The notes under the pieces: generated by a model
The model's database searches: none
What the model was told of the DNA's origin: nothing
The model's input: only the letters and a program-made list of their open reading frames with translations
Assembly (NCBI RefSeq): GCF_017355915.2
Contig: NZ_JAFEUV020000008.1
Location: 62,001-126,000, forward strand
Direction: 5' to 3'
Source: Telluribacter roseus
GTDB lineage: Bacteria; Bacteroidota; Bacteroidia; Cytophagales; Spirosomataceae
DNA: 64,000 nt
In this document: piece by piece, positions 10,440 through 19,236 of the stretch
Numbering within the stretch: the first letter of the stretch is position 1
Layout: the number at the start of each line of letters is the position of its first letter
Position numbers and translations under genes: made by a program

Positions 10440-10670
10440 ATGAACAATAACAGATTATTCCGTAACATGAATCAGAAGGTAATAGGTGGTGTAGCATCAG
10501 GTTTAGCCGAGTACTTCGGAGTAGATGTAGCCATAATACGTGTACTCTTCATAGTGGCCTTTTTTATACCACTGCCTTTTCCCGTTGTGATCGCTTACAT
10601 TGCCTTCTGGATCGCCATGCCCGCTAAACCGATCATCCATACAGCCACTACGGCCGGTGGGGGACTATGA
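10440..10670 (+). CDS. PspC domain protein
   Basis: A 76-aa protein consisting of little more than one PspC domain: the motif KVIGGVASGLAEYFGVDV at about 13-30 and one hydrophobic membrane helix (about 35-58). In enterobacteria PspC senses envelope stress together with PspA and PspB; no such partners are nearby, and stand-alone PspC proteins are common in this phylum with unknown roles. It has its own promoter and a strong terminator, so it is a single-gene unit. Confidence 0.88.
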   Translation: MNNNRLFRNMNQKVIGGVASGLAEYFGVDVAIIRVLFIVAFFIPLPFPVVIAYIAFWIAMPAKPIIHTATTAGGGL

Positions 10671-10706
10671 AAGAAAAGGCATAAAATATCTTAATACTAT
10701 TCAATA

Positions 10707-10740
10707 AAGCCGCCGGGGAACAACCTCCCGGTGGTTTTTT
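10707..10740 (+). terminator. Intrinsic terminator of pspC
   Basis: An 11-bp GC-rich stem (AAGCCGCCGGG at 10707-10717, with one G-U pair on the other arm at 10727-10737), followed by a run of six Ts. Confidence 0.88.
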
Positions 10741-10766
10741 GTTTATAAATTAATTGCTACTTTTAC

Positions 10767-10790
10767 AAATGGTATGCCTGCATACCATTT
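10767..10790. promoter_or_regulatory. Palindromic operator upstream of the thiolase gene
   Basis: A perfect inverted repeat: 11-bp arms AAATGGTATGC / GCATACCATTT separated by CT. Its core GTATGC-NN-GCATAC recurs twice upstream of the acyl-CoA dehydrogenase gene at 17236 and 17287. It directly follows a possible -7 box (TACTTTTA, 10758-10765; last base off consensus), a placement that suggests repression by a dimeric, perhaps TetR-like, regulator. The regulator is not in this window. Confidence 0.7.
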
Positions 10791-10823
10791 TATTCCTGAT
10801 ACAGACTTAACCGTTACAATTTT

Positions 10824-12002
10824 ATGAATGCATACATAGTAGCTGGATACCGTACTGCGGTAGGAAAAGCCACAAAGGGTGGATTTCGCTTCACCCGCCC
10901 GGATGATCTGGGAGCCGAAGTGATCAAGTACATGATGAGTACGGTGCCGCAGCTCGATCCCGCCCGTGTCGATGACGTGATCGTTGGGAATGCCGTACCC
11001 GAGGCGGAGCAGGGTATGCAGATGGGCCGCTTTATATCGCTGCTTTCGCTGCCACAGAGCGTATCAGGTATGACCATCAACCGCTACTGCGGGTCGGGAG
11101 TAGAGTCTATCGCCATTGCTGCTTCTAAGATACACGCCGGCATATCCGACTGTATCATAGCCGGAGGGGCCGAGTCGATGTCGCTGGTACCGGTGATGGG
11201 CTGGCGTACGGCACTCAATTATGAAATCTCTCACAGCAACCCTGAGTACTACCTCAGCATGGGACTTACCGCTGAGCAGGTAGCCAAAGACTTTAACATC
11301 AGCCGCGAAGACCAGGATGCTTTCTCGTACCAGTCGCACCAGAAAGTACTGGCGGCTCAGCGTGACGGAAAATTTGACAATGAGATCGTACCCATCACGG
11401 TAAAGGAAACATTTTTTGACGCGACTTCCGGCAAGAAAAAGACTAAAGAATTTGTAGTAAAGCAGGATGAAGGCCCGCGGGCGGATACTACCGTGGATGC
11501 TTTGGCTCGTCTGAAGCCCGTATTTGCGGCCGGTGGTAGCGTTACGGCCGGTAACTCATCCCAAACTTCTGACGGAGCAGCCTTTGTGCTGGTTATGTCG
11601 GAGCGGATGGTGAATGAGCTGGGGCTCAAGCCCATTGCCCGCATGATGTCGTACGCTACGGCAGGAGTTGATCCGCGTGTGATGGGTATCGGACCGCTGG
11701 AAGCAGTACCCAAAGCTCTGAAGCAGGCGGGTCTTAAGATGGCTGACATTGAGCAGATCGAGCTAAATGAAGCCTTTGCGGCTCAGACACTGGCGGTTAT
11801 ACGCGGCTTGGATGTAGATCCGGAGATCGTTAACCCCAACGGTGGAGCCATTGCCATTGGTCATGCGCTGGGCTCTACCGGGGCACGTCTGTCGGTGCAG
11901 CTATTTAATGAGATGCGTCGCCGTAATCAGAAGTACGGGATGGTAACAGCCTGTGTTGGTGGCGGTCAGGGAGTAGCCGGTGTGTACGAACTACTGAGTT
12001 AA
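10824..12002 (+). CDS. Acetyl-CoA acyltransferase (thiolase, beta-oxidation)
   Basis: Cleaves 3-ketoacyl-CoA with CoA to acetyl-CoA and a shortened acyl-CoA, the last step of beta-oxidation; the degradative FadA/FadI type is favoured over the biosynthetic type by its context. The 392-aa product has nucleophile Cys89 in NRYCGSGVE, His347 in IAIGHALGSTGAR and the second catalytic Cys377 in TACVGGGQG. Usual partners (enoyl-CoA hydratase/3-hydroxyacyl-CoA dehydrogenase) are not adjacent, but an acyl-CoA dehydrogenase gene with the same operator lies 5 kb downstream. A palindrome upstream suggests fatty-acid-dependent control. Confidence 0.93.
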   Translation: MNAYIVAGYRTAVGKATKGGFRFTRPDDLGAEVIKYMMSTVPQLDPARVDDVIVGNAVPEAEQGMQMGRFISLLSLPQSVSGMTINRYCGSGVESIAIAASKIHAGISDCIIAGGAESMSLVPVMGWRTALNYEISHSNPEYYLSMGLTAEQVAKDFNISREDQDAFSYQSHQKVLAAQRDGKFDNEIVPITVKETFFDATSGKKKTKEFVVKQDEGPRADTTVDALARLKPVFAAGGSVTAGNSSQTSDGAAFVLVMSERMVNELGLKPIARMMSYATAGVDPRVMGIGPLEAVPKALKQAGLKMADIEQIELNEAFAAQTLAVIRGLDVDPEIVNPNGGAIAIGHALGSTGARLSVQLFNEMRRRNQKYGMVTACVGGGQGVAGVYELLS

Positions 12003-12029
12003 GAGATATATTATATAGGTCCACTTGCT

Positions 12030-12068
12030 AAAACTCCGGGGATGGTTGAAAGACTTCCTCGGAGTTTT
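12030..12068 (+). terminator. Intrinsic terminator after the thiolase gene
   Basis: Perfect 9-bp stem AAAACTCCG (12030-12038) / CGGAGTTTT (12060-12068), followed by GCTATTTTTA. It lies in front of the chosen GT2 start and shows that an ATG at 12042 is inside a terminator and unlikely to be used. Confidence 0.8.
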
Positions 12069-12107
12069 GCTATTTTTACCCCCCTCAACCGCGCTATCGA
12101 ATCGTAT

Positions 12108-13112
12108 ATGGATGTCTCCATTGTAATTATAAACTATCATACATCTCAACTCATACTTAATTGTCTGCAATCCATCTACCAGCATACGAGGAATGTTAGC
12201 TTCGAGGTAATTATAGTAGATAATGATCCGCCGAACGGAGGGGGAGAGCTGGTGCGGACGGCGTATCCGGAGGTGAAATGGATAGATATGCCTTATAATG
12301 CAGGCTTTGGTCGTGCCAATAACGAGGGGATGAAAATAGCCCAGGGGCGTTACTTCCTGCTGCTGAACGCCGACACCCTGCTGATCGATAACGTCATTGA
12401 CCGCTGTGTGGAGCGAATGGATCAGCGGATGGATGTGGCTGCCTGCGGAGCCCTTCAGTACTATCCTGACTTTACCCCGATGCCTTTCTACCGGAGCTTT
12501 AACGAGTTTCGCCGGACCTTCTTTATCCTGCCGCCCAACCGGTTTTTCCAGGGTATGCTCGACCGGCTGTTTCCGGAGCCTGTCTATGATGACCCGGAAC
12601 AGTACGATTGGCTGGTAGGGGCGTTTATTCTGGTGCGTAAAGAGGTAGTAGAGAAAGCGGGAGGCTTTGACGAAGACTTCTTTATGTATGCCGAGGACGT
12701 GGAGTGGTCGGGGCGGCTGGGTAAGCAGGGAAAGCTCTGCTACTTCGATGACTGTAAGTTTATCCATCTGGAAAATAAAAATCCTTTCCGACGCACCAAT
12801 ATCTCCTGGATCAACCGCTTTAGTACCCAGATGCAGGTATCCAACTTTGCCTGGGTGCGCAAGCAATACGGCATCGGTCACTACCTGATACTTATCCTGC
12901 ATTACCTGTCCATGATACCCGTTATCTATGTCTGGAAGTTCGTGATCAACATCAGAAAGTTCGGGAACCCATTCGCAGAGCTACGAACACAGGGTATATA
13001 CGTACGAAAAACATTTGTATTGCTTAAATACTTTAGAAAGACACTCTTTCTGAAAAAAGGATTTTACAAGATTTCACCCAGTGAAAATATCGACCTACTA
13101 ACATCTTCATGA
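12108..13112 (+). CDS. Glycosyltransferase family 2
   Basis: Transfers a sugar from a nucleotide donor onto a growing polysaccharide or lipid-linked glycan at the cytosolic membrane face. The 334-aa product has a GT-A fold: VSIVIINYHTS at the N-terminus, VDNDP, NAGFGRANNEG, the metal-binding LLNADTLL and the acceptor-side DEDFFMYAEDVEWS, a pattern common in rhamnosyltransferase-like enzymes. C-terminal hydrophobic stretches around 265-285 suggest membrane attachment. I chose ATG 12108 because the longer frame begins within the thiolase terminator. Its stop overlaps the next gene's start (ATGA). Confidence 0.88.
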   Translation: MDVSIVIINYHTSQLILNCLQSIYQHTRNVSFEVIIVDNDPPNGGGELVRTAYPEVKWIDMPYNAGFGRANNEGMKIAQGRYFLLLNADTLLIDNVIDRCVERMDQRMDVAACGALQYYPDFTPMPFYRSFNEFRRTFFILPPNRFFQGMLDRLFPEPVYDDPEQYDWLVGAFILVRKEVVEKAGGFDEDFFMYAEDVEWSGRLGKQGKLCYFDDCKFIHLENKNPFRRTNISWINRFSTQMQVSNFAWVRKQYGIGHYLILILHYLSMIPVIYVWKFVINIRKFGNPFAELRTQGIYVRKTFVLLKYFRKTLFLKKGFYKISPSENIDLLTSS

Positions 13113-14248
13113 GTACATCCACTACCAAGCGCCGTATTCTCTTCTTTACTCCTTATGCAAGTCGTACCGGATCAGAGATGATGCTTCTGTACATCTTACG
13201 TCATTTTGATCGTACCAGGTATGAAGCCGGGCTGGTGTGCTTTGCTCGTGGAGAGCTGCTGAACGATATTCCTTCCGATATTCCCGTTTTTATCGTTCCC
13301 CGCAATTTCAATACATCCGAGCGGATAGCCTTCCACCTGGGGGTGAATCCGATCCTGTACCGGCTGCGCAAGCTGGCCAAAAGCTTCAGGGCTGATATAT
13401 GGTACGTTAATACCATCATGCTACCTGAAGTGGTGAAAGTCGCGCGCGAGTTTTCTATTCCGGTCATCACCCACTTCCACGAGCTTCCCCTCACGTACTC
13501 CTACCTCGAGGAGTCGGACTACCGGAATATCGTCGATTACTCTCAGCTATTGATCGGTTGTTCGGAAGTGACCTGTAAGGCTATCAAAGATTCGGGTGGA
13601 AAAAACGTAAGGCTGCTGTATTCTTTTATAAATGAACATGGTGTAGAAGCCAGTGAAGACCGGACCCGTACGCTCCGCCGGCAGCTGGGCATAGCCGATG
13701 ATGATTTTGTGTGGGTGATGTCAGGAACTACCTCGGAGCGCAAGGGCTTTGACCTGTTCCCGGATATTGCTGAACAGCTCAATGATCCGAAGGTGCATCT
13801 GGTGTGGGTAGGAAGCCGCATCAACGACGGCCTAGTATATTACACCGAGCAACGATGCCATAGCTCTGGCTCTCGTACCAAAATTCACCTGGTGGGTAAA
13901 CAAAAGGAGGACTACTATAATTACCTTAATATAGCAGACGGATTCTTACTTACTTCCCGGCAGGACCCCTTCCCGCTGGTGATGATAGAGGCGGCCCTCT
14001 TGGGTAAGCCTATTGCTGCGTTACCGTCTGGAGGTGTGGTTGAGTTTGTACAGGAGGGTATGGGACTGGTTACCGATGACTTTAGTATAAATAATCTGGT
14101 AAAAGCCATGAGGCAGGTGATGGAAGGAGAGGTGGCTACCAATCCGGAGGTGAGCCAGGTACGGGCCCGCCGGTTTACGCTGACCAATGGTTTGGAAGAC
14201 TGGAGTAGCCTGATTAACGAGTCGGTAAGCGAGATGGCCGTGGTGTAA
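13109..14248 (+). CDS. Glycosyltransferase family 4
   Basis: A retaining GT-B glycosyltransferase of 379 aa. The N-terminal half shows FTPYASRTGSEMMLLYIL and an acceptor-side Rossmann fold. The C-terminal half has the donor-binding FVWVMSGTTSERKGFDL and PFPLVMIEAALLGKPI, in which the Glu of the EX7E-like motif lies. The 4-bp overlap with the GT2 gene and the 38-bp gap to the secreted glycosidase-like gene indicate one operon. Its product is presumably a surface glycan; donor and acceptor are unknown. Confidence 0.88.
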   Translation: MSTSTTKRRILFFTPYASRTGSEMMLLYILRHFDRTRYEAGLVCFARGELLNDIPSDIPVFIVPRNFNTSERIAFHLGVNPILYRLRKLAKSFRADIWYVNTIMLPEVVKVAREFSIPVITHFHELPLTYSYLEESDYRNIVDYSQLLIGCSEVTCKAIKDSGGKNVRLLYSFINEHGVEASEDRTRTLRRQLGIADDDFVWVMSGTTSERKGFDLFPDIAEQLNDPKVHLVWVGSRINDGLVYYTEQRCHSSGSRTKIHLVGKQKEDYYNYLNIADGFLLTSRQDPFPLVMIEAALLGKPIAALPSGGVVEFVQEGMGLVTDDFSINNLVKAMRQVMEGEVATNPEVSQVRARRFTLTNGLEDWSSLINESVSEMAVV

Positions 14249-14286
14249 GTGATGCATAAGGTAGAGCCGTTGTTGGTATTTGTACT

Positions 14287-17181
14287 ATGAAAGCAGGAAA
14301 AATCTTTACTATAATAAATCGGCTGGTAGTAGTTATGTACCTGCTGAGCGGCGTATATACCTATGGCGTAGCCTCGGGTACCGGTACTGCCCAGCCTCTG
14401 ACCAATGATCCCCAAAGGTACCTGGCCCTGATGCTGCTCAACCTGGGACCTGAACGTGAAAATGACATCAATCTCCTGCAGACGGGCAACAGCTTCGGTA
14501 TGAATGCGGTGTACCTGACCATACCCTGGGACCAGGTATACTATAACTCACCTACCGAAACACCTCGCTGGGCCAAATACGATGAGCAGATCCAACTAGC
14601 CTCGCGCCTGGGTATGAAAGTAGGAATACGGGTGCATGTAGGCAGAAACATCGACCGGATCAACGGATTCTGGACCCGGGACGACTGCCTTACCGACTTC
14701 AATAAGCAGCCGCTGATAGAAGTCTACGGAGGTACTTCATTTCGGTATGATCATGAGCCATCCGTGCAGAAAGCCACTGGCTTTGTCAAAGAAGTCGTAG
14801 AGCGGTACAAGTGGCTGCATCAGGAAGGGAAGCTCCTTTTTGTCAGCGTTACCAATACCCCCCAGCAGGAAGCCGGCTACCCTTTCAATAACCTGCCACC
14901 AAGCGGCGACTTCAGTAAAGCCTATCTCTCGATATTTGATTATTCACCGGCTACCGTCAGGTCGTTCCAGCAGTGGCTGGCCAACCGGTATAGAAAAATC
15001 CAGCGTTTAAATCTGCTGTGGGGGACTCGCTATACTTCTTTCAGTGAAGCACCGGCCCCTGCGGCTCCCTGGAGTCCTAATGAATCCTTTGGCAGCCGGT
15101 ACGGTCGGGACTGGTATATATTCAGGCATGAAGTACTTAAGGCATATACCAACCGGATGGTGGATGCTGTAAAAGGAGTTGATAAGGGTATTAAGTTTAT
15201 TTCGGATTATGGCTCAGTATTTGATGCGGTGAGCAATGTCCGGGGAACTGTAGCCTTTGGTGACCTCAACGAGCGTACAGACGGTATTAAGATAAATGAT
15301 GACCACCACTATGATCATCATTACTCCATGGATGTATTGCGGGGCCAGCTCTCGCCCAATCATTTTTATGCCAATGAGGTTTTTTACTCTAACTGGCTCA
15401 TTCCCGACGATTATATCAAACAGTTCAACGAGAACTTTAAGTACGGAGCCAATATGATTGCCTTCGTGCTATCATCTGTGAACGACATGCGCCGGGTGGA
15501 ATCTACCATACGCACCGTGTCCAGTACCTGGCTCAATGAACCAATACGCCCCATAATACCTCAGGATACGCTGACTTACCGGATGTCAAGATCGGTGGAA
15601 TGGAACATCCTGAACACAACCTATAATGACTGGCGAAGGGTGAGTCGTCGGGGAACACCGGAAGCTCGGCCCGTACAACTCACCATGATCAATGACCTGT
15701 TGTCGGAGGACTACTGGCGAGAAGCCGCTAACCGGCCTCCCTACCTGCTCAATCCGCTCCCGATGCGGATCGTAGCCGTAGGTCGCGATTTTACTTACCG
15801 AATCCCCAACAATACGTTTGCGGATGCGGACGGGACCATCGTCAGAATCGAAGTACCTAATCTGCCTTCCTGGTTACGGTATGAAAATGGGGAGATCCGG
15901 GGGAGATCAGATGTGATGGGAGATACCCGTATTATGGTCAGAGCCATTGATGACGAAGGGGGTATAGTTGAGGCATTCTTTACCATTCGGGTAGATACCC
16001 GTGAGAATGCCAATCAGCCCCCTACCGTCAGAGAGAATTTTCCAAGGCTGGTGATTAAGGTAGATGAGCCATTTACTTTTGCGCTGCCCAAAGAAGCCTT
16101 TGTGGATCCGGATGGCACTATTACACGCGTGGAAGCGAGCGATCTGCCTGGTTGGCTTACCTTTACCAACGGTCAGCTGAGAGGCACTCCCAGAACTACA
16201 GGCGAGTACCGTATTTTCGTAAAGGCTTATGATGATATGCAGGCCTTTGTTGAAACCTTCTTTGTCATTCAGGTAGTGGAGCCGCAGTTCTTCAATAATC
16301 CTCCCTATACCTACCGTACGATTCCGGTTAAGTTTGCCAAGGTCAACGAGCCATTTACCTTTGCCCTCCCACATGATACCTTTGTCGATAGTGACGGCTA
16401 TATCTCGCTCATTACGGTACAGAACCTGCCTACCTGGCTGACTTTTAGTTTCAATGTCTTCTCGGGAACACCTCCCGAGGAAGGCGAATACCGGCTGGTT
16501 GTACGCGCCTACGACAACGCCGGAGCCTATGCCGAGACTATATTTATACTCAAAGTAGAAGTACCCTACCTGACCTTTGATCTGCTGCAGTCGGGTAGAA
16601 CCATCGATCGTAAAAAACTACGTACTCTGGCGAATGGCGATGTGATTCCGGTAGATTCACTGCCCTCGCTGCTGAATATCTATACCTACGGTAACTTCGA
16701 GTTTGATCGGGTCAACCTTCAGCTAAACGGGCCGTATCGGTACGAGTCGCAGGCCAGGAAGTTCCCGCACTCACTGTTCAGGGAAGGCGCCGGATTTGCC
16801 CCCTATGTAGGGCACTACACCTTGTCGGCCACAGCCTACAACCAGGACTCCCTTATCATCACCAACACCATACAGTTCAGCATTTCGGCGGGTGATTCCC
16901 TCAATATTGGCCGTGATCTGTCCGAATGGCAGGCTTACCCCAATCCGTTCGACAGGGTATTTAATATCAAACTACCCGACGCATCTCCGGCTACGAACTA
17001 TGATTTCACACTGATTACGGTCAGCGGGCAACGCCTGCCTATTTCTGCGCAAAAAATAGCCGTCCACGATAGTATCGCGCAGATCGATCTAAGTGATTTC
17101 ACCCTGGCGTCCGGCATTTACTTCATCCGGCTGGAAGAGAACGGCGAACTGGTTAAGCTTTTCAAGGTATTCAAGCGCTGA
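14287..17181 (+). CDS. T9SS-exported glycoside hydrolase-like protein with putative-Ig repeats
   Basis: A 964-aa secreted protein. Residues 1-35 form a Sec signal peptide. About 40-430 is a TIM-barrel-like domain resembling clan GH-A (GH42-like) hydrolases, with glutamates near 195 (TPQQEAGY) and 364 (YANEVFY) placed like acid/base and nucleophile. Three putative-Ig (He_PIG-like) repeats follow at about 490-570, 578-663 and 668-757, each with F-D-DG-I...LP-WL. The last approximately 85 residues are a type IX sorting domain (AYPNPFDRVFNI). The barrel is clearly paralogous to that of the giant gene at 39185, sharing QRYLALML, FGMNAVYLT/LGFNAVYLT and NEV blocks. Substrate unknown; it is the last gene of the glycosyltransferase operon. 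Confidence 0.8.
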   Translation: MKAGKIFTIINRLVVVMYLLSGVYTYGVASGTGTAQPLTNDPQRYLALMLLNLGPERENDINLLQTGNSFGMNAVYLTIPWDQVYYNSPTETPRWAKYDEQIQLASRLGMKVGIRVHVGRNIDRINGFWTRDDCLTDFNKQPLIEVYGGTSFRYDHEPSVQKATGFVKEVVERYKWLHQEGKLLFVSVTNTPQQEAGYPFNNLPPSGDFSKAYLSIFDYSPATVRSFQQWLANRYRKIQRLNLLWGTRYTSFSEAPAPAAPWSPNESFGSRYGRDWYIFRHEVLKAYTNRMVDAVKGVDKGIKFISDYGSVFDAVSNVRGTVAFGDLNERTDGIKINDDHHYDHHYSMDVLRGQLSPNHFYANEVFYSNWLIPDDYIKQFNENFKYGANMIAFVLSSVNDMRRVESTIRTVSSTWLNEPIRPIIPQDTLTYRMSRSVEWNILNTTYNDWRRVSRRGTPEARPVQLTMINDLLSEDYWREAANRPPYLLNPLPMRIVAVGRDFTYRIPNNTFADADGTIVRIEVPNLPSWLRYENGEIRGRSDVMGDTRIMVRAIDDEGGIVEAFFTIRVDTRENANQPPTVRENFPRLVIKVDEPFTFALPKEAFVDPDGTITRVEASDLPGWLTFTNGQLRGTPRTTGEYRIFVKAYDDMQAFVETFFVIQVVEPQFFNNPPYTYRTIPVKFAKVNEPFTFALPHDTFVDSDGYISLITVQNLPTWLTFSFNVFSGTPPEEGEYRLVVRAYDNAGAYAETIFILKVEVPYLTFDLLQSGRTIDRKKLRTLANGDVIPVDSLPSLLNIYTYGNFEFDRVNLQLNGPYRYESQARKFPHSLFREGAGFAPYVGHYTLSATAYNQDSLIITNTIQFSISAGDSLNIGRDLSEWQAYPNPFDRVFNIKLPDASPATNYDFTLITVSGQRLPISAQKIAVHDSIAQIDLSDFTLASGIYFIRLEENGELVKLFKVFKR

Positions 17182-17235
17182 TGCGTTAGGCTCAGAGGTA
17201 ACTTACTGAGCAAAAACATCTTTACTTTCTCGATA

Positions 17236-17249
17236 GTATGCTTGCATAA
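17236..17249. promoter_or_regulatory. Upstream copy of the fatty-acid-gene operator
   Basis: GTATGC-TT-GCATAA, 13 of 14 bases of the GTATGC-NN-GCATAC core. It covers the -33 TTG (17242-17244) of the acyl-CoA dehydrogenase promoter. Its centre is 51 bp, close to five helical turns, from that of the copy at 17287. Confidence 0.6.
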
Positions 17250-17272
17250 TATTTTTTAGAAAATTATATTTG
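17242..17272 (+). promoter_or_regulatory. Promoter of the acyl-CoA dehydrogenase gene
   Basis: TTG at 17242-17244, 20-nt spacer, TATATTTG at 17265-17272, matching the Bacteroidota consensus. It is flanked by the two operator-like palindromes. Confidence 0.72.
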
Positions 17273-17286
17273 CATATAGTAGTTCG

Positions 17287-17300
17287 GTATGCATGCATAC
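17287..17300. promoter_or_regulatory. Downstream copy of the fatty-acid-gene operator
   Basis: Perfect 14-bp palindrome GTATGCATGCATAC, starting about 15 nt after the -7 box, where a bound repressor would block transcription start or clearance. Same core as the thiolase operator at 10767. Confidence 0.7.
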
Positions 17301-17351
17301 TGGTTAGTAGATAAGTAGATAAATGTTTACCTAAACCATATATCAGATACC

Positions 17352-19169
17352 ATGGCAGTAACAGTTGGCAATAAGGCGTCTATCAAGGGAGGAGAATTCC
17401 TGATCAAAGAAACCGAGGCGTCACAAGTATTCATCCCGGAAGACTTTACGGAAGAGCAGCAGATGATCGCTGAAACCTGCCGGGACTTTCTGCGTACAGA
17501 AGTAACTCCTCGTATCGAGGAAATAGATAAGGCCAGAACCCCAGAACTCATGGCCTCGCTTCTGGATAAGGCCGGTGAGCTGGGCTTACTGGGAACAGCC
17601 GTACCAGAAGAGTACGGTGGTTTTGGAATGAATTTTAATACCTCTATGCTGGTAGCCGAAGCAACCGGAGCCGGTAACTCTTTCTCGGTGGCTATGTCGG
17701 CGCATACCGGCATTGGTACATTACCCATACTCTACTACGGTAACGAAGAGCAAAAAGCCAAGTACCTGCCCAAGCTCGCTACCGGCGAATGGAAAGCAGC
17801 CTACTGCCTGACTGAGCCTGATTCGGGATCGGATGCCAATGCGGCTAAGTCGCGGGCCCGGCTGAGCGAGGACGGTACGTACTACGTCATCAACGGTCAG
17901 AAGATGTGGATCACCAACGGTGGCTTTGCCGATATATACATTGTATTTGCCAAGATAGACGACGGCGCCGGACAAGTAGATAAGAACCTGACCGCTTTTA
18001 TCGTAGAGAAGGGCTTTGGTGGCATTACCATGAACGAGCCCGAGCACAAAATGGGTATCAAGGGCTCCGATACCCGTCAGATTTTCTTCAACGATTGCCG
18101 GGTACCGGTCGAGAACATGCTATCCGAACGAGGCAATGGTTTCAAGATTGCGGTAAATATCCTGAACATTGGTCGAATCAAGCTGGCAGCGGCTACGCTG
18201 GGGGGCGCTAAGAAGGTAGCTGAGCATGCGATTAACTACGCCAACGAGCGCAGGCAGTTTGGTACTGCTATCGCTAACTTCGGTGCCATCAAACATAAGC
18301 TGGCCGAAATGGCCGTAAAAATATACGCTACTGAGTCGGCTGCCTACCGGGCGGGTCAGAATATAGATGACCTGATCATAGACCTGAAAGAGCAGGGAAT
18401 GGGTGACTCAGAAGCCAAGCTGAAAGCACTGGAGGAATTTGCCATCGAATGCGCCATGATGAAGGTACACGGCTCTGAGGTACTTGATTACGTAGTGGAC
18501 GAAGGCGTACAGGTGTACGGAGGTATGGGCTACTCAGCGGATGCTCCGATGGACCGCGCCTACCGCGATAGCCGGATTAACCGGATCTTTGAAGGTACCA
18601 ACGAAATCAACCGCCTGCTGACGGTAGATATGATCCTGAAGCGGGCTATGAAAGGCCAGCTGGATCTGATGGGACCCGCTATGGCCGTTTCGAAAGAGAT
18701 TATGTCCATTCCTGATTTTGGGGCTGAAGAGGACGATGTTTTGTTCGCGGCCGAAAAGAAGGTGCTCAGAAATCTTAAGAAAGCGGTATTGATGGTTGCG
18801 GGTGCGGCCGTTCAGAAATTCATGATGAAGCTTTCGGAAGAACAGGAGATCATTATGGATCTGGCTGATATGGTCATTGAGACTTACGTGGCCGAGTCAC
18901 TACTGCTCCGGGTGGAAAAACTGATAGGTATCAAGGGAGAAGCAGCTACTTCGCTACAGAGAGACATAGCAATGGTGTACCTGCACGAGGCCGTGGAAAG
19001 AGTCAATAATGCCGGTCGCACCGCTATTATGGGCTTTGCTGAGGGAGATGAGCTGCGTGTCATGCTGATGGGTCTGAAGCGATTCACCAAAATAGAGCCC
19101 TTTAATCTGAAAGTAGCTCGCCGCCGTATTGCAGATGCGCTGATTAGTGAGAATAAATTTATATTCTAG
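17352..19169 (+). CDS. Acyl-CoA dehydrogenase (long-chain, extended C-terminus)
   Basis: FAD enzyme catalysing the first step of beta-oxidation, acyl-CoA to trans-2-enoyl-CoA. The 605-aa product has the N-terminal helical domain, LTEPDSGSDANA for FAD/substrate binding, WITNGGFAD, and YGGMGYSADAPMDRAYRD followed by FEGTNEINR, whose Glu is the expected catalytic base. About 170 extra C-terminal residues resemble the VLCAD/ACAD9-type extension, suggesting long-chain substrates. An electron-transfer flavoprotein is not in view. Two operator-like palindromes flank its promoter, shared with the thiolase gene. Confidence 0.93.
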   Translation: MAVTVGNKASIKGGEFLIKETEASQVFIPEDFTEEQQMIAETCRDFLRTEVTPRIEEIDKARTPELMASLLDKAGELGLLGTAVPEEYGGFGMNFNTSMLVAEATGAGNSFSVAMSAHTGIGTLPILYYGNEEQKAKYLPKLATGEWKAAYCLTEPDSGSDANAAKSRARLSEDGTYYVINGQKMWITNGGFADIYIVFAKIDDGAGQVDKNLTAFIVEKGFGGITMNEPEHKMGIKGSDTRQIFFNDCRVPVENMLSERGNGFKIAVNILNIGRIKLAAATLGGAKKVAEHAINYANERRQFGTAIANFGAIKHKLAEMAVKIYATESAAYRAGQNIDDLIIDLKEQGMGDSEAKLKALEEFAIECAMMKVHGSEVLDYVVDEGVQVYGGMGYSADAPMDRAYRDSRINRIFEGTNEINRLLTVDMILKRAMKGQLDLMGPAMAVSKEIMSIPDFGAEEDDVLFAAEKKVLRNLKKAVLMVAGAAVQKFMMKLSEEQEIIMDLADMVIETYVAESLLLRVEKLIGIKGEAATSLQRDIAMVYLHEAVERVNNAGRTAIMGFAEGDELRVMLMGLKRFTKIEPFNLKVARRRIADALISENKFIF

Positions 19170-19201
19170 CAGATCATACTAACAACCATAAACTACCTAA
19201 T

Positions 19202-19236
19202 ACAGAAGCCGGTTCTGATGTAGAACCGGCTTCTGT
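19202..19236 (+). terminator. Hairpin terminator after the acyl-CoA dehydrogenase gene
   Basis: A perfect 15-bp stem (ACAGAAGCCGGTTCT and its complement) with a 5-nt loop. No T-run follows directly, so termination may be partial. Confidence 0.7.

Noticed and set aside
11991-12902. A 303-codon open frame on the minus strand across the GT2 gene
   Set aside because: Antisense to a gene with clear GT2 motifs and crossing the thiolase terminator; no domain of its own.
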